From JALEFZ01 sp964564415 (GTDB lineage: Bacteria; Bacteroidota; Bacteroidia; J057), in contig CAZMAV010000007.1 in NCBI GenBank assembly GCA_964564415.1, positions 124,001-188,000 on the forward strand: a DNA stretch of 64,000 nucleotides, written 5' to 3'. Shown here piece after piece: positions 1-8,244 of this stretch. Position 1 is the first letter of the stretch. Each line of letters begins with the position of its first letter. The notes below the pieces were generated by a model. The model searched no databases. It had not been told where the DNA came from and saw only the letters and a program-made list of their open reading frames with translations. The translations under genes and the position numbers were made by a program.

Positions 1-346
1 GGCTATCCTTTTTTTGGAGTTCCAGATCTAGGCTATCCAACTTTCGCAGCAGGTCCGAAGCTTTGTCTTCGATCAGGGCCCTGGCTCGGATTATTTCCTT
101 TTCATTTAAGCCTTTAGGCTCGTGTCAGTCAGGGATGTAAGCTGCAGATTGCCCTTATCATTCTTCTGGAAGGAAAGGCTATGCCAGGAGGGAAAGTCGA
201 GTTTCCACTCCTCGTCGAGGCGGTAGTTCTTTATCTCCTCCCGGCCCAACTCAGGGCCGAACAGGGGATGGATAACAAAAGTAGCCTGGGCATACAGGCA
301 CTGAAGGGACAAAAAAAATCCTAAGACAAATACCAGCGTTTTTCAT
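1..346 (-). pseudogene. Broken gene for a small secreted protein (partial, runs off the window)
   Basis: A 68-codon open stretch (106-312) reads through a signal-peptide end (LYAQA) into a short unrecognised domain. In the same frame upstream the codons give K-T-L-V-F-V-L-G-F-F-L-S-L, an ideal signal-peptide core, but the only ATG (346) is one base out of frame: an A5 run at 339-343 would need to be A4. At the other end the frame stops at 106, while a frame one base away continues to the window edge as a charged helix (LNEKEIIRARALIEDKAS) and has no start codon of its own. One extra G near 112-114 would join the two. The simplest reading is one secreted protein with two frameshifts. Family not recognised. 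Confidence 0.55.
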
Positions 347-536
347 GCGATTGAAGGCTTAGACTTGGGCTCAAAAGCAATAGGAATATACTAAAAATGC
401 AGGGCCAATGTAGCAGAAAGACCTGCCGAAGAAAAGGAAATTCAGTGTGCATCAAGTCCCACAGGAGGTCCAAGCCTGGAATTGTCGTAAAAATTCTTTG
501 ATTCTGAGAATGCCTTTAAAGCTCTCTTTTCCCTTT

Positions 537-1487
537 TTACAAGTCCAATAATTCATAATTTTTGAAGGCAAAAAGGTGTTCTCCTCCTCTCAGGTGATTT
601 TCTATCCAGGAAAGCAGCCGGTATTTGAGTTTTTCGTGCTTAAAAAGCCTCCGATCCCTGGGATTTCCTCCCCCATAGGTCAACTGATCCCCCCAATCAA
701 AACGCTTCATAAAATCCTCCATGACTTGTGGATGACTCCCTTTAAATCGGGCAATGCGCCCCATATCTCCATAGTCAAAATCCAGGGGCTGGTCTTTAAA
801 GAAGGCTTCTGCTCCGTTGCCTCCGTGGTGGATGGTGGTCAGGGCCTTCATTTTTTTGCGCATGAGCCTGGGAGGACGCACCCAACCATAGTGGTATACA
901 AATGCATGAGCCTTGGCCACCCTCAGTTTGCGGCTACCTTCTTTTTTTCTGTAGCTTTTCCCATCAAAATCAGAAATATAGCGAAAAGACTGGGCCGACT
1001 CCCAGGAGTGAATCCGGGGATCATTTCGGACGATGCGGATCTCTCGTTGGTACCATCCGTGGCTGCGATGCACATGGTCATAATCCCCCCAAAAATGCAA
1101 GTAATCAAAAAGCAAACCCTCAACTTCCGGTTTGTGAAGAAGTTCTTCACAGCGACCCTTGATGATGGGAAGGTATTTTTCATGGATGACTTCATCGGCT
1201 TGCAGGTAAAACAGCCAATCACCCTTGCAATAACTCTTGGCGATATCGGTCTGATGGGCATTTTCCATCCCACGGGGATAAGCTCCCAGGTCCCAGACGG
1301 TGTCAATGATGCGGATTTTTTCCGAACCGATAGAAAGTACCTCTTCACGGGTGCGATCATCTTCATCACAATCCCCCAAGGCCAGCACAAACTCATCTAC
1401 AAGGGGCAAAATAGAAAGGATGGCTTCCCTTAGAGGAAAATATAGCTTTTGAGTATTTTTGGCGAAGGAAAATCCACTGATGGTCAT
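537..1487 (-). CDS. Glycosyltransferase family 2-like protein
   Basis: The protein opens with a GT-A type strand (MTISGFSFAKN), followed by SILPLVDEFVLALGD and a later LFYLQADEVIHE. These correspond to the nucleotide-binding N-terminus and the acidic DxD-like region of inverting family 2 glycosyltransferases. About 316 aa, soluble, no signal peptide. A longer frame begins at 1565 and adds 26 residues that do not resemble the family's usual beginning, so the ATG at 1487 is preferred. The acceptor sugar cannot be told from the sequence. No surface-polysaccharide genes lie next to it, so it appears to be a single transferase. Confidence 0.8.
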   Translation of the reverse strand: MTISGFSFAKNTQKLYFPLREAILSILPLVDEFVLALGDCDEDDRTREEVLSIGSEKIRIIDTVWDLGAYPRGMENAHQTDIAKSYCKGDWLFYLQADEVIHEKYLPIIKGRCEELLHKPEVEGLLFDYLHFWGDYDHVHRSHGWYQREIRIVRNDPRIHSWESAQSFRYISDFDGKSYRKKEGSRKLRVAKAHAFVYHYGWVRPPRLMRKKMKALTTIHHGGNGAEAFFKDQPLDFDYGDMGRIARFKGSHPQVMEDFMKRFDWGDQLTYGGGNPRDRRLFKHEKLKYRLLSWIENHLRGGEHLFAFKNYELLDL

Positions 1488-1612
1488 AGGCCTGGGTCGA
1501 AAATCTCGGTTGACGCCCAAAATAGCCAGGAAATGATCAATGAAAAAATATTCAAATGGCTTCATGTTTGACTTTAAGAAAAAACCTGTAATTTTCTTAA
1601 AATCCCGAATCC

Positions 1613-2191
1613 ATGTGCCTTCCTTACCTCCTCCTTCTCAGCTTAATTTGTCTCATGCCTCATCTCGACGCCCAGGACCTTCCTTTTAAAGAAATTCCTC
1701 CTTCTCCAGAAGATTACAGCCCTGGAAACATCATGGCCCGCATGGTCGAGGGTCTTGGCTATCGCTATTATTGGGCAACTGAGGGCCTGCGCGCAGAGGA
1801 CCTCGATTATCGCCCTACCCCAGAAGCTCGCTCCTGTCGCGAAACCCTGGATCATGTATACAATTTATCCCAAACCATCATGTACAATGCCTTAGGAGAG
1901 GTCATTCAAAGAGACAATTCCAGTGATAAGCCCTTTGATGAGGTAAGGCGCCATACCTTGACTCACCTTGACCGTGCCGCCAAGGCCCTTAGAGGCAAAA
2001 GTCAATCTGAGATAGTTGAATTGAGGATATACTTCAGAGAAGGCAGTGAGGGAGTTCCCTTTTGGAATATGATCAATGGCCCTATCGCCGACGCCATTTA
2101 CCACTGTGGTCAGGTGGTCAGCTTTAGGCGCAGCTCTGGCAATCCCATCAACCCCAATGTCAACGTGTTCAGAGGCAAAAACAGAGAATAG
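1613..2191 (+). CDS. Secreted DinB-like protein
   Basis: 192 aa with an N-terminal signal peptide (MCLPYLLLLSLICLMPHLDA) and a four-helix DinB/YfiT-like fold. The first helix is GNIMARMVEGLGYRYYWATEG, and helix 2 has a possible metal-site histidine (ETLDHVYNLS). A second histidine occurs in AIYHCGQVV, the place where DinB proteins keep their metal ligands. The DinB fold is usually cytoplasmic, so export is a small oddity. The stop is 4 nt before the next ATG, so the two DinB-like genes form a pair. The reaction is unknown. Confidence 0.75.
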   Translation: MCLPYLLLLSLICLMPHLDAQDLPFKEIPPSPEDYSPGNIMARMVEGLGYRYYWATEGLRAEDLDYRPTPEARSCRETLDHVYNLSQTIMYNALGEVIQRDNSSDKPFDEVRRHTLTHLDRAAKALRGKSQSEIVELRIYFREGSEGVPFWNMINGPIADAIYHCGQVVSFRRSSGNPINPNVNVFRGKNRE

Positions 2192-2195
2192 GAAG

Positions 2196-2765
2196 ATGAT
2201 TACCCAAAATTTTATCGAAAGCAGCCGCAAGCAATTCGAATACTACAAAATACAGGCGGAAAGGGCTATGGCTCAGGTTTCGGATGAAGAGTTTTTCTGG
2301 CAGTACAACCCCGAGAGGAACTCCATCGCTGTCATGGTCAAGCATCTTTGGGGCAATATGATGTCCCGGTTCACAGACTTCCTGACTCCCGACGGAGAAA
2401 AGGAATGGAGAGACAGGGACGGAGGGTTTGAGGTGGAAGACATGAGCCGCCAAGCCCTCATGGACAAATGGGAAGAAGGATGGTCCCAGGTTTTTGCAGC
2501 CCTTAACAGCCTCCATCCTGCCAGCATGGATCATATAGTCTACCTTAGAAATGTGGGACCTACCATCATAGAGGCAATCCTTAGGCAGGCTAATCACAAT
2601 GCCTATCACGCGGAGCAAATCGTTTATGTGGCCCGGATGGCCAAAGGTCCCAACTGGCAGAGCCTGGCCATACCCAAGGGTGAAAGCAAGGAATTCAACA
2701 AAAAGCGCTTCGATCAGCCCAAGCGCAGGGAACATTTTTTCGATGATTATCTGGAAAGCAGTTGA
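2196..2765 (+). CDS. DUF1572 family protein (DinB-like)
   Basis: 189 aa. The N-terminus (ESSRKQFEYYKIQAERAM) and the motif SIAVMVKHLWGNMMSRFTDF fit the DUF1572 branch of the DinB superfamily. H-N-A-Y-H-A-E-Q in the last third supplies the second metal-ligand helix. The start at 2196 is chosen because AGGAAG lies just before it, overlapping the stop of the preceding gene, and because the upstream in-frame codons are a shadow of that gene. Probably co-transcribed with the secreted DinB-like protein. In DinB enzymes such folds bind a divalent metal and may act in thiol transferase or detoxification reactions; no specific function can be given. Confidence 0.8.
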   Translation: MITQNFIESSRKQFEYYKIQAERAMAQVSDEEFFWQYNPERNSIAVMVKHLWGNMMSRFTDFLTPDGEKEWRDRDGGFEVEDMSRQALMDKWEEGWSQVFAALNSLHPASMDHIVYLRNVGPTIIEAILRQANHNAYHAEQIVYVARMAKGPNWQSLAIPKGESKEFNKKRFDQPKRREHFFDDYLESS

Positions 2766-2838
2766 GATTTTCCGGTGTTTCCTTTTTTAGTTTTTCTATC
2801 CCAATTTTTATCCCAAATACCCAGTATCGACGATTCAT

Positions 2839-3198
2839 ATGGACTATCAATATGCCTTTCTGCTACTTATGGCCTTATTTTACCTGCTTGCAGGAACTTC
2901 ACACTTCATCTTTCCCAAAGTTTACTACAAAGCTACTCCACCCTTTGCCAAAAAGCAGGTCAAGACGATCAATATCATTGTGGGTATTTCTGAAATCCTG
3001 GCAGCCATTGGTTTGCTGATTCCGGCCACGAGAAGCCTTGCTGCTATCGGGGTGATCGTCCTGCTTATCACAGTTTTTCCGGTCCATCTCTACATGGTCA
3101 GAGATCCGAAGGCGAGTTTCAATCTCCCCCTGTGGTTGCTCTGGCTCCGAATCCCTTTACAATTGGTCCTAATAGCATGGGCGGCCGCTTATGTGTGA
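2839..3198 (+). CDS. DoxX-like integral membrane protein
   Basis: 119 aa with four predicted membrane segments: about residues 5-23, 46-64, 68-85 and 95-116. The start (LLMALFYLLAGTSHFIFP) followed by a basic loop and GISEILAAIGLLIPATR matches small DoxX/DoxD-like proteins of Bacteroidota. Members are linked loosely to redox or quinone metabolism, but no partner enzyme is adjacent here. It lies 73 nt after the DUF1572 gene on the same strand and may share its transcript. Confidence 0.75.
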   Translation: MDYQYAFLLLMALFYLLAGTSHFIFPKVYYKATPPFAKKQVKTINIIVGISEILAAIGLLIPATRSLAAIGVIVLLITVFPVHLYMVRDPKASFNLPLWLLWLRIPLQLVLIAWAAAYV

Positions 3199-3207
3199 GG
3201 TTAAAGC

Positions 3208-3763
3208 TTAGCCCCATATGTTCCGAGCTTCTAATTGAATGCCCGGAGAAGCAAGGCTCAGACTTGCATCCTTACCAATTTTTTCCTTCCGGAGGTAGGT
3301 ATCTCCCTTGGCTTGCTGGTAGGCTTCGATCAGGTCCTCTTGTAGGTTAATGTCCAGTACAGGGGAATACCTCCTGGGCGTAGAGGGATAGCTTTTTGGT
3401 CCTATCATAGGCGAGGCTGGAGTCGGATATCTCGATAAGGAGCAAAATATCCTTAGCTTGGGGATCTCCATCTCTGTAATTATCCCTCCTCCATTTCAAC
3501 AGGGCCAGGTCCGGTTCTGGCTTTGAGTGCTCCAAAAGACGTATCGGATCTTGAAACTGAGAAATATAACTTTTCCCTACATGGGAAAAAAGGCTGGACA
3601 AATTCCTCATGATATAGCTCTGCCTTTTGCTCTTAGGACTCACGACAATTATATCTCCATCTATCAGTTCTACCCGATCTTCAGGACCTGTGATGCCCAC
3701 CTCAGCCATTCGATGATATTCATCTATGGTGTATTTCTTCTTATATGGGACTTGAAAGGTCAT
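3208..3763 (-). pseudogene. Uma2-family (DUF820) nuclease-fold protein, frameshifted
   Basis: The first 137 codons (3763 to about 3350) are a clear Uma2 domain of the PD-(D/E)XK superfamily: TIDEYHRMAE, RVELIDGDIIVVSP, PEPDLALLK, and DILLLIEISDSSLAYDR with the catalytic-type Glu. The frame then ends in VFPCTGH and a stop. The missing end (NLQEDLIEAYQQAKGDTY, continuing to 3208) lies two frame steps away. The expected linker G-I-P-x-Y-W can be read in the third frame between them. This pattern needs two separate one-base deletions about 20 bp apart (GGG to GG near 3370 and one after TACTGG near 3353). The native protein would have been about 184 aa. Confidence 0.8.
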
Positions 3764-3849
3764 GAATAAAGGATATAGCTAAGGCAATACATCTGCCTCT
3801 TAACAAATGGATCAAGGGGGAGTCAATTAAGAATAAGGAGGAATAAAGA

Positions 3850-4563
3850 TTATTTCAATTCTTTTCGCTCCCACAATTTCCACCAGGGAGTGGCAGGAAA
3901 ATCGTGGTGCTCATAATGGTATCCAAAAAAATAACAAGTAAAAAAGGCCCAGAGATGATTTTTTCCCTGACTTCTCGCATTGTGCTTGTTGTCATGCTCG
4001 CCCATGTGAGGGAGGTAGGTACCAAAATAAAAAAGCTGAAAAGTACCCAAAAACGAGGGAATGACCCAGTAGAGGATGAGATTGGCCTCGGGAATTCCAA
4101 AGAGATATTTACACGCATTAAAGAAGGCGGCAGCCATCAGGATCTGGGGAAGGGAAATGTACTCCTTCAAAAAATCAACATACCAGGCAAAAAAACTGGG
4201 GTTGCCCCTGTGATAATCCGGGTCTTCCTCCGTACCTGCATATCGGTGATGATCGTAGTGCTTGGGCTTCAGTTTTTTGTATGAATTGAAGACAAAAAAG
4301 AAGGCAGCTACCTTACCAATGCCATGGTTGAGCCTGGGATTTTTGGGAGCTACTGCCCCATGCATGGCGTCATGGGCGGTGATAAACAAGCCCGTGAAGA
4401 GATGCCCCTGAACAAGGATCATTAGGTAGGTCAGGGGAGAATACCAGTCAACAGCCATGTTGAGGTTGAAGGCCAGGCAGAGGGCCCAGAGCAAAATGAC
4501 CCCTACACCTATTCTTACCCCAGTCTGGGGATGACGAGTCCATTTTCTTATCATTGATTCCAT
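3850..4563 (-). CDS. crtW: Beta-carotene 4-ketolase
   Basis: 237-aa membrane di-iron oxygenase of the fatty-acid-desaturase/CrtW family. Histidine boxes are HDAMH (64-68), H102 with H105-H106 in KHYDHHRYAG, and HYEHH (216-220), all placed as in bacterial CrtW. Four hydrophobic segments anchor it in the inner membrane. It adds keto groups at C4/C4' of beta-ionone rings. It is the last gene of the minus-strand carotenoid operon, 14 bp after crtZ, so canthaxanthin or astaxanthin-type ketocarotenoids are the likely products. Confidence 0.93.
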   Translation of the reverse strand: MESMIRKWTRHPQTGVRIGVGVILLWALCLAFNLNMAVDWYSPLTYLMILVQGHLFTGLFITAHDAMHGAVAPKNPRLNHGIGKVAAFFFVFNSYKKLKPKHYDHHRYAGTEEDPDYHRGNPSFFAWYVDFLKEYISLPQILMAAAFFNACKYLFGIPEANLILYWVIPSFLGTFQLFYFGTYLPHMGEHDNKHNARSQGKNHLWAFFTCYFFGYHYEHHDFPATPWWKLWERKELK

Positions 4564-4577
4564 ATAGGTAAGGGGGA

Positions 4578-5069
4578 TTAATTTTTCTTAGAGGCTTTCA
4601 GCTTTTTGCTGTAGGCCCATGCGTCCTTGAAATATTTGGGAGGCACCCAAAGCATGCCAAAACACTCGCCATCTTCTTTTTCCAGGTATTTGTGATGTAC
4701 CTTATGTGCCTTGCGTATAGCCATTAAGTAAGGATTCTTGCTTCGCTTGAATCCCTTGTAGCGTTGATGAATAAAGACATCATGGACGATAAAATAGATG
4801 GCGCCATAGATGGCAATCCCCACTCCAATCCACACCCGAAAGTCCTGAACTCCCTGCTGAAAACCCCAGACCATCAAAAGACAACTGGGAATGGCAAATA
4901 CCAAGAGAAAAGAATCGTTTTTCTGGAAGTGATGCCCCGTGGGATTGTGGTGATCATGGTGAAGCTTCCAGAAAAAGCCATGCATGATGTACTTGTGTAA
5001 AGCCCAGGCGACCGCTTCCATCAAGATGAAAGTAGCCAGAACAACAAGGGCATTTTGTAGGATCAACAT
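4578..5069 (-). CDS. crtZ: Beta-carotene hydroxylase
   Basis: 163 aa, the usual CrtZ length. Histidine ligands are visible as H25 and H30 (LHKYIMH), H37-H38 with H40-H41 (LHHDHH), a mid-protein HDVFIH, and a late KAHKVHHKY. Three or four membrane helices. It hydroxylates C3/C3' of beta-ionone rings, giving zeaxanthin from beta-carotene or astaxanthin together with CrtW. It sits between ispH and crtW in the operon. Confidence 0.93.
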   Translation of the reverse strand: MLILQNALVVLATFILMEAVAWALHKYIMHGFFWKLHHDHHNPTGHHFQKNDSFLLVFAIPSCLLMVWGFQQGVQDFRVWIGVGIAIYGAIYFIVHDVFIHQRYKGFKRSKNPYLMAIRKAHKVHHKYLEKEDGECFGMLWVPPKYFKDAWAYSKKLKASKKN

Positions 5070-5127
5070 ATCTGTAATTGATTTTTTTCTATGCCATTTT
5101 AGGTGTAAGAAGGGAAAACATAAAGCA

Positions 5128-5970
5128 TCACCAGGATTCGACTTTTGCTTTGGTTTCTTCCATCAGCCACTGTGGAGTGCTGGTAGCACCGCAGATGCCA
5201 ATTTTCTTTCCCTGACCAAAACTTTCCCTGCGAATGTCCTCGACGGAAGATGCGAAGTGGGTACGCGAATTGGCTTGTCGACAGACCCCAAACAACATTT
5301 TGCCGTTTGAAGACTTTCTTCCTGCTACAAAAATAACCGCATCAAACCTTTGTACAAATTCACGTAACTCCTGGCCTCGGTGAGAAACCTGCCTGCAAAT
5401 GGTGTCATGGGCTTTTACCCTGCTTCCCGTTTTTTCTATTTGCCTGACAGCCTCTCTAAAACGGCCTTTATTTTTTGTGATCTGGAAGTAAATGATAAAC
5501 TCTGCAGGTAAATCTTTGTTTTCCACCTCCTGAGGATTGAGAAAAGCCGGTGCCTGGCCTTGGGTCTGCCCCCTAAGTCCTATGACTTCGGCATGGTCCT
5601 TTTTCCCGTAAATCAGGATGTACTCGCCGGCTTCGTAGGACTGCCAAGTGCGCTGCTGTAACTTAAGGATGACCGGACAAGATGTGTCAATCAGTTGGAG
5701 ATGATTTTCCATGGCCGCCCAGTAGGTAGATGGAGGTTCTCCATGAGCGCGAATGAGAACCTTTTCATTTTTAAGTTTGCCAAGTGCCCTGTGATCAATA
5801 ATGATAAGGCCCATCTGCTCCAGGCGCTCTACCTCCATGTCGTTATGGACAATATCACCGAGGCAGTATAGCTTGCCCTCCTCCCGGAGAATATCTCCGG
5901 CCATTTCTACGGCGTAGCCCACCCCAAAGCAGAAACCGGAACCCCTATCCACTTCCACCTGAAGGTCCAA
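5128..5970 (-). CDS. ispH: 4-Hydroxy-3-methylbut-2-enyl diphosphate reductase
   Basis: Last enzyme of the MEP pathway, a [4Fe-4S] reductase making IPP and DMAPP. Numbering from the longest frame (start 6051), the three cluster cysteines are C41 (GFCFGVGYAVE), C125 (DTSCPVI) and C219 (DTICRQVSHR). Substrate-binding RAHGEPP and HAEVIG are also present. The longest frame overlaps crtYcd by 74 nt with a sequence unlike the family; a TTG at 5970 (or GTG at 5958), just after the crtYcd stop, gives a normal N-terminus and is preferred. Placing this precursor enzyme inside the pigment operon couples isoprenoid supply to carotenoid synthesis. Confidence 0.9.
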   Translation of the reverse strand: MDLQVEVDRGSGFCFGVGYAVEMAGDILREEGKLYCLGDIVHNDMEVERLEQMGLIIIDHRALGKLKNEKVLIRAHGEPPSTYWAAMENHLQLIDTSCPVILKLQQRTWQSYEAGEYILIYGKKDHAEVIGLRGQTQGQAPAFLNPQEVENKDLPAEFIIYFQITKNKGRFREAVRQIEKTGSRVKAHDTICRQVSHRGQELREFVQRFDAVIFVAGRKSSNGKMLFGVCRQANSRTHFASSVEDIRRESFGQGKKIGICGATSTPQWLMEETKAKVESW

Positions 5971-5977
5971 CTTCTGC

Positions 5978-6682
5978 CTAGGCCTTTGTCGAAGCCATGT
6001 GTAGAGTCTCTTTGTTGCGACGGGAAAGAAGCCATTCATAAATATTGACATTCATCAGCAAGAGAAGCATCATATACATGGTATCTTCCACAGGAATCGA
6101 TCCCAGGCGGAAAGCCATATTCTCAGAGTTATTGTACCATACGACGGGCAGGGCAGTCAGAACTCCGTTGACAGCCAAAAAAGGAATAAGGGAGACCAGA
6201 TAAGCCAACAAAAAACGCCCTAACCAGTCCACCTTCCATACAAATAGGTTCAGCCCGATCCACCCGGCCAATGCGAAGAAGGTTATGGCTGTATAGAGGC
6301 GATCAAAAAAGAGGCCTCCCAAGATAAGCAGAACCAGAGCTAAGCCCATAAAAAAGGGTCGAGCAATGCCTCCCAGAAGATCTTTTTTGACATAAACATT
6401 CAAACAGGCGTAAATAAAGAGGCAGGCGTAGGGCACCGTAATAAAAAATAGCCATTCCCCAAGAGGAAGGCTAAAACCATAGACGCCAATCAGGTAGTCG
6501 GGATTGAAGCCCCAGACCCCCATTTCGGTAAACCATTCGTCCCACAGCAAAAAGACAGCTGCCACAATAGCGATCGCGGGAAACAAGGCTCCCCAACTGC
6601 GGAAGTAGGCCACCTTTTTGTCAAAGGAAAGGACAAAAGGGAAAAAGAAAGTGGCGATATTAAGGATGAGGTAGGTGTACAA
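5978..6682 (-). CDS. crtYcd: Lycopene beta-cyclase, two-domain CrtYcd type
   Basis: 234-aa polytopic protein with about seven membrane helices, made of two tandem lycopene-cyclase domains as in the CrtYc/CrtYd heterodimer. Conserved signatures are SLPLGEWLFFITVPYAC in the first domain (residues about 71-87) and SIPVEDTMYM near 201-210 in the second, with the P-x-E-[DE] motif. It converts lycopene into beta-carotene. The start is 4 nt after the stop of the 158-aa gene upstream, in a tight operon. The downstream ispH frame overlaps its 3' end if the longest start is used. Confidence 0.9.
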   Translation of the reverse strand: MYTYLILNIATFFFPFVLSFDKKVAYFRSWGALFPAIAIVAAVFLLWDEWFTEMGVWGFNPDYLIGVYGFSLPLGEWLFFITVPYACLFIYACLNVYVKKDLLGGIARPFFMGLALVLLILGGLFFDRLYTAITFFALAGWIGLNLFVWKVDWLGRFLLAYLVSLIPFLAVNGVLTALPVVWYNNSENMAFRLGSIPVEDTMYMMLLLLMNVNIYEWLLSRRNKETLHMASTKA

Positions 6683-6686
6683 GGGA

Positions 6687-7163
6687 TTAATGCTCGTTTT
6701 GTATCAAAACTTTGATTTGGTCCAGTTCTCTCTGGTCAAAGCGCTTACTTTCCTCGAAAAATCCGTGAAAGGATTTCAGATGAGTAAGCTCTAAATCAAA
6801 GTCTTGGTAATGATGAATGTTTTTTAAAATAGCATTCTTATCTGCTTCAAGGTGCTGGCTAAAGCCCAGAAAATCCGGCATGTAATGCTCTATGGAGAAT
6901 CGCAGAAATCGAATTTCGATGTTGTCAGGGTCCATTCTTATCGCTTCCTCAAAAATATTCAGGGCTTCTTTAAGCCAGTTCAGTTTGTTGTAGGGATTCC
7001 AGTCGTGCTTGGCTTTGAGGGAAAGGGCAGCGGCTTTGTAGGCCAACATGTAGGCGCTCCGGCCCTGGTAGTCTTTGATGCCCTTCCAAAAGATTTCGGC
7101 CTTAGAGGCATGAGAAACGGAGGCTTGATACTGATCTCTAAGTTCGACTAGGGGAGTATTCAT
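6687..7163 (-). CDS. Unknown TPR-like protein in the carotenoid operon
   Basis: 158 aa, soluble, no signal peptide, helical throughout. One stretch (LNIFEEAIRMDPDNIEIRFLR, split by the helix turn) looks like a single TPR unit. It lies 6 nt after crtB and 4 nt before crtYcd, so it is certainly co-transcribed with them. No catalytic motif can be seen. A scaffold or assembly role between phytoene synthase and the membrane cyclase is possible but is inference from position only. Confidence 0.75.
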   Translation of the reverse strand: MNTPLVELRDQYQASVSHASKAEIFWKGIKDYQGRSAYMLAYKAAALSLKAKHDWNPYNKLNWLKEALNIFEEAIRMDPDNIEIRFLRFSIEHYMPDFLGFSQHLEADKNAILKNIHHYQDFDLELTHLKSFHGFFEESKRFDQRELDQIKVLIQNEH

Positions 7164-7169
7164 GAAAGA

Positions 7170-8024
7170 TTAGAAAAAGCTCAATTGCTGCCTGACGACA
7201 GTTCCGAAGAGAATGACCATTTTTTCCGAGTCAGGAATACGGATGCGTTCCTGCAAGATGCGGGAAGGGGGAAGTTTGCTTATTTTTTTAAATAAGCGGA
7301 GGTAGTATTTGTAGGCGAGGTAGACTCCATTGCGGGCCCCAGCCGGGAGGCGCATGATCCCTCCCAAAGCGTGGTCGAAGTCCCGCTGGATGTCTTCTTC
7401 TATGATTCTTTTGGCAGAAATATCGAAGGCATTAAAGTCCACTCCGGGAAAATAAACCCGACCACGGTCATGGAAGTCGGATTTCATGTCGCGAAGGAAA
7501 TTTACTTTCTGGAAGGCTGCTCCCAAGCTGCAGGCAGACTCCCTGAGTGATTGATAGCTTTCTTCATCTCCCTCCACAAAAACGCGGAGACACATCAGCC
7601 CCACCACCTCGGCCGAACCATATATGTATTCTTTATAAAGGTCCTGATTGTAGTTGTGGTCGTGAAGGTCCATCTCCATGCTGTGTAGAAAGGCATCAAT
7701 GAGTTCCCTTTCAATTTTGTAGTCATTGACTACCGCCTGAAAAGAATGCAGAACAGGATTGAGGCTGATGCCTCTTTCGATGGCCTGGTAGGTATCCTGA
7801 CGGAACTGCTCGAGCAAGCCTTCCTTATCGTAGTTGTGAAAGGTATCTACGATCTCATCTGCGGCCCTTACGAAACCATAGATGGCGTAGATGGATTCGT
7901 GGTACTTCTTGTGCAGGGTTTTTATTCCCAAAGTAAAGGAAGTACTGTAATTTTGTGTGATCAACTTGCTGCACTCCATGCAGGTGGAGCGGTACAGTTG
8001 CATAGTTAGGGGATGAGTACTCAT
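7170..8024 (-). CDS. crtB: Phytoene synthase
   Basis: 284-aa squalene/phytoene synthase family enzyme that condenses two geranylgeranyl diphosphates to phytoene. Both aspartate-rich motifs are present: DEIVD at residues 56-60 and DMKSD at 179-183, with CSLGAAFQKVNFLRD before the second. The ATG at 8024 is the first methionine of the natural N-terminus. It is the first biosynthetic gene of the operon, 220 bp after the ECF sigma factor. The phytoene desaturase gene (crtI) that usually accompanies crtB in this phylum is not beside it. Confidence 0.93.
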   Translation of the reverse strand: MSTHPLTMQLYRSTCMECSKLITQNYSTSFTLGIKTLHKKYHESIYAIYGFVRAADEIVDTFHNYDKEGLLEQFRQDTYQAIERGISLNPVLHSFQAVVNDYKIERELIDAFLHSMEMDLHDHNYNQDLYKEYIYGSAEVVGLMCLRVFVEGDEESYQSLRESACSLGAAFQKVNFLRDMKSDFHDRGRVYFPGVDFNAFDISAKRIIEEDIQRDFDHALGGIMRLPAGARNGVYLAYKYYLRLFKKISKLPPSRILQERIRIPDSEKMVILFGTVVRQQLSFF

Positions 8025-8244
8025 AGCCAGCAGTAATTGGTCTAGGAAAAGGCCTGGAAAAAAAAGCCTTGCACAAGTTAATGTGAAAGGCCTTGTTTGA
8101 TATATGTACTTTCTGTTCGGGTTCGCGTTTCGAATCCAGGCCCAAGCATTTTAAGGACAATTCTTGAACGGGGAGAGCGGATGAAATGTTTTTTATATAT
8201 TCAAAAAATAGATTCAACAGAATGCCCACAATATGGAGAGAGGC

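Noticed and set aside
576..1433. 285-codon plus-strand open frame
   Set aside because: Lies entirely antisense to the glycosyltransferase, with no recognisable domain; a shadow of biased codon use.
8110..8145. Sequence GTTTCGAATCC resembling a tRNA T-arm in the sigma-crtB gap
   Set aside because: No complementary stem around it and no acceptor, D or anticodon arm at the expected distances on either strand.
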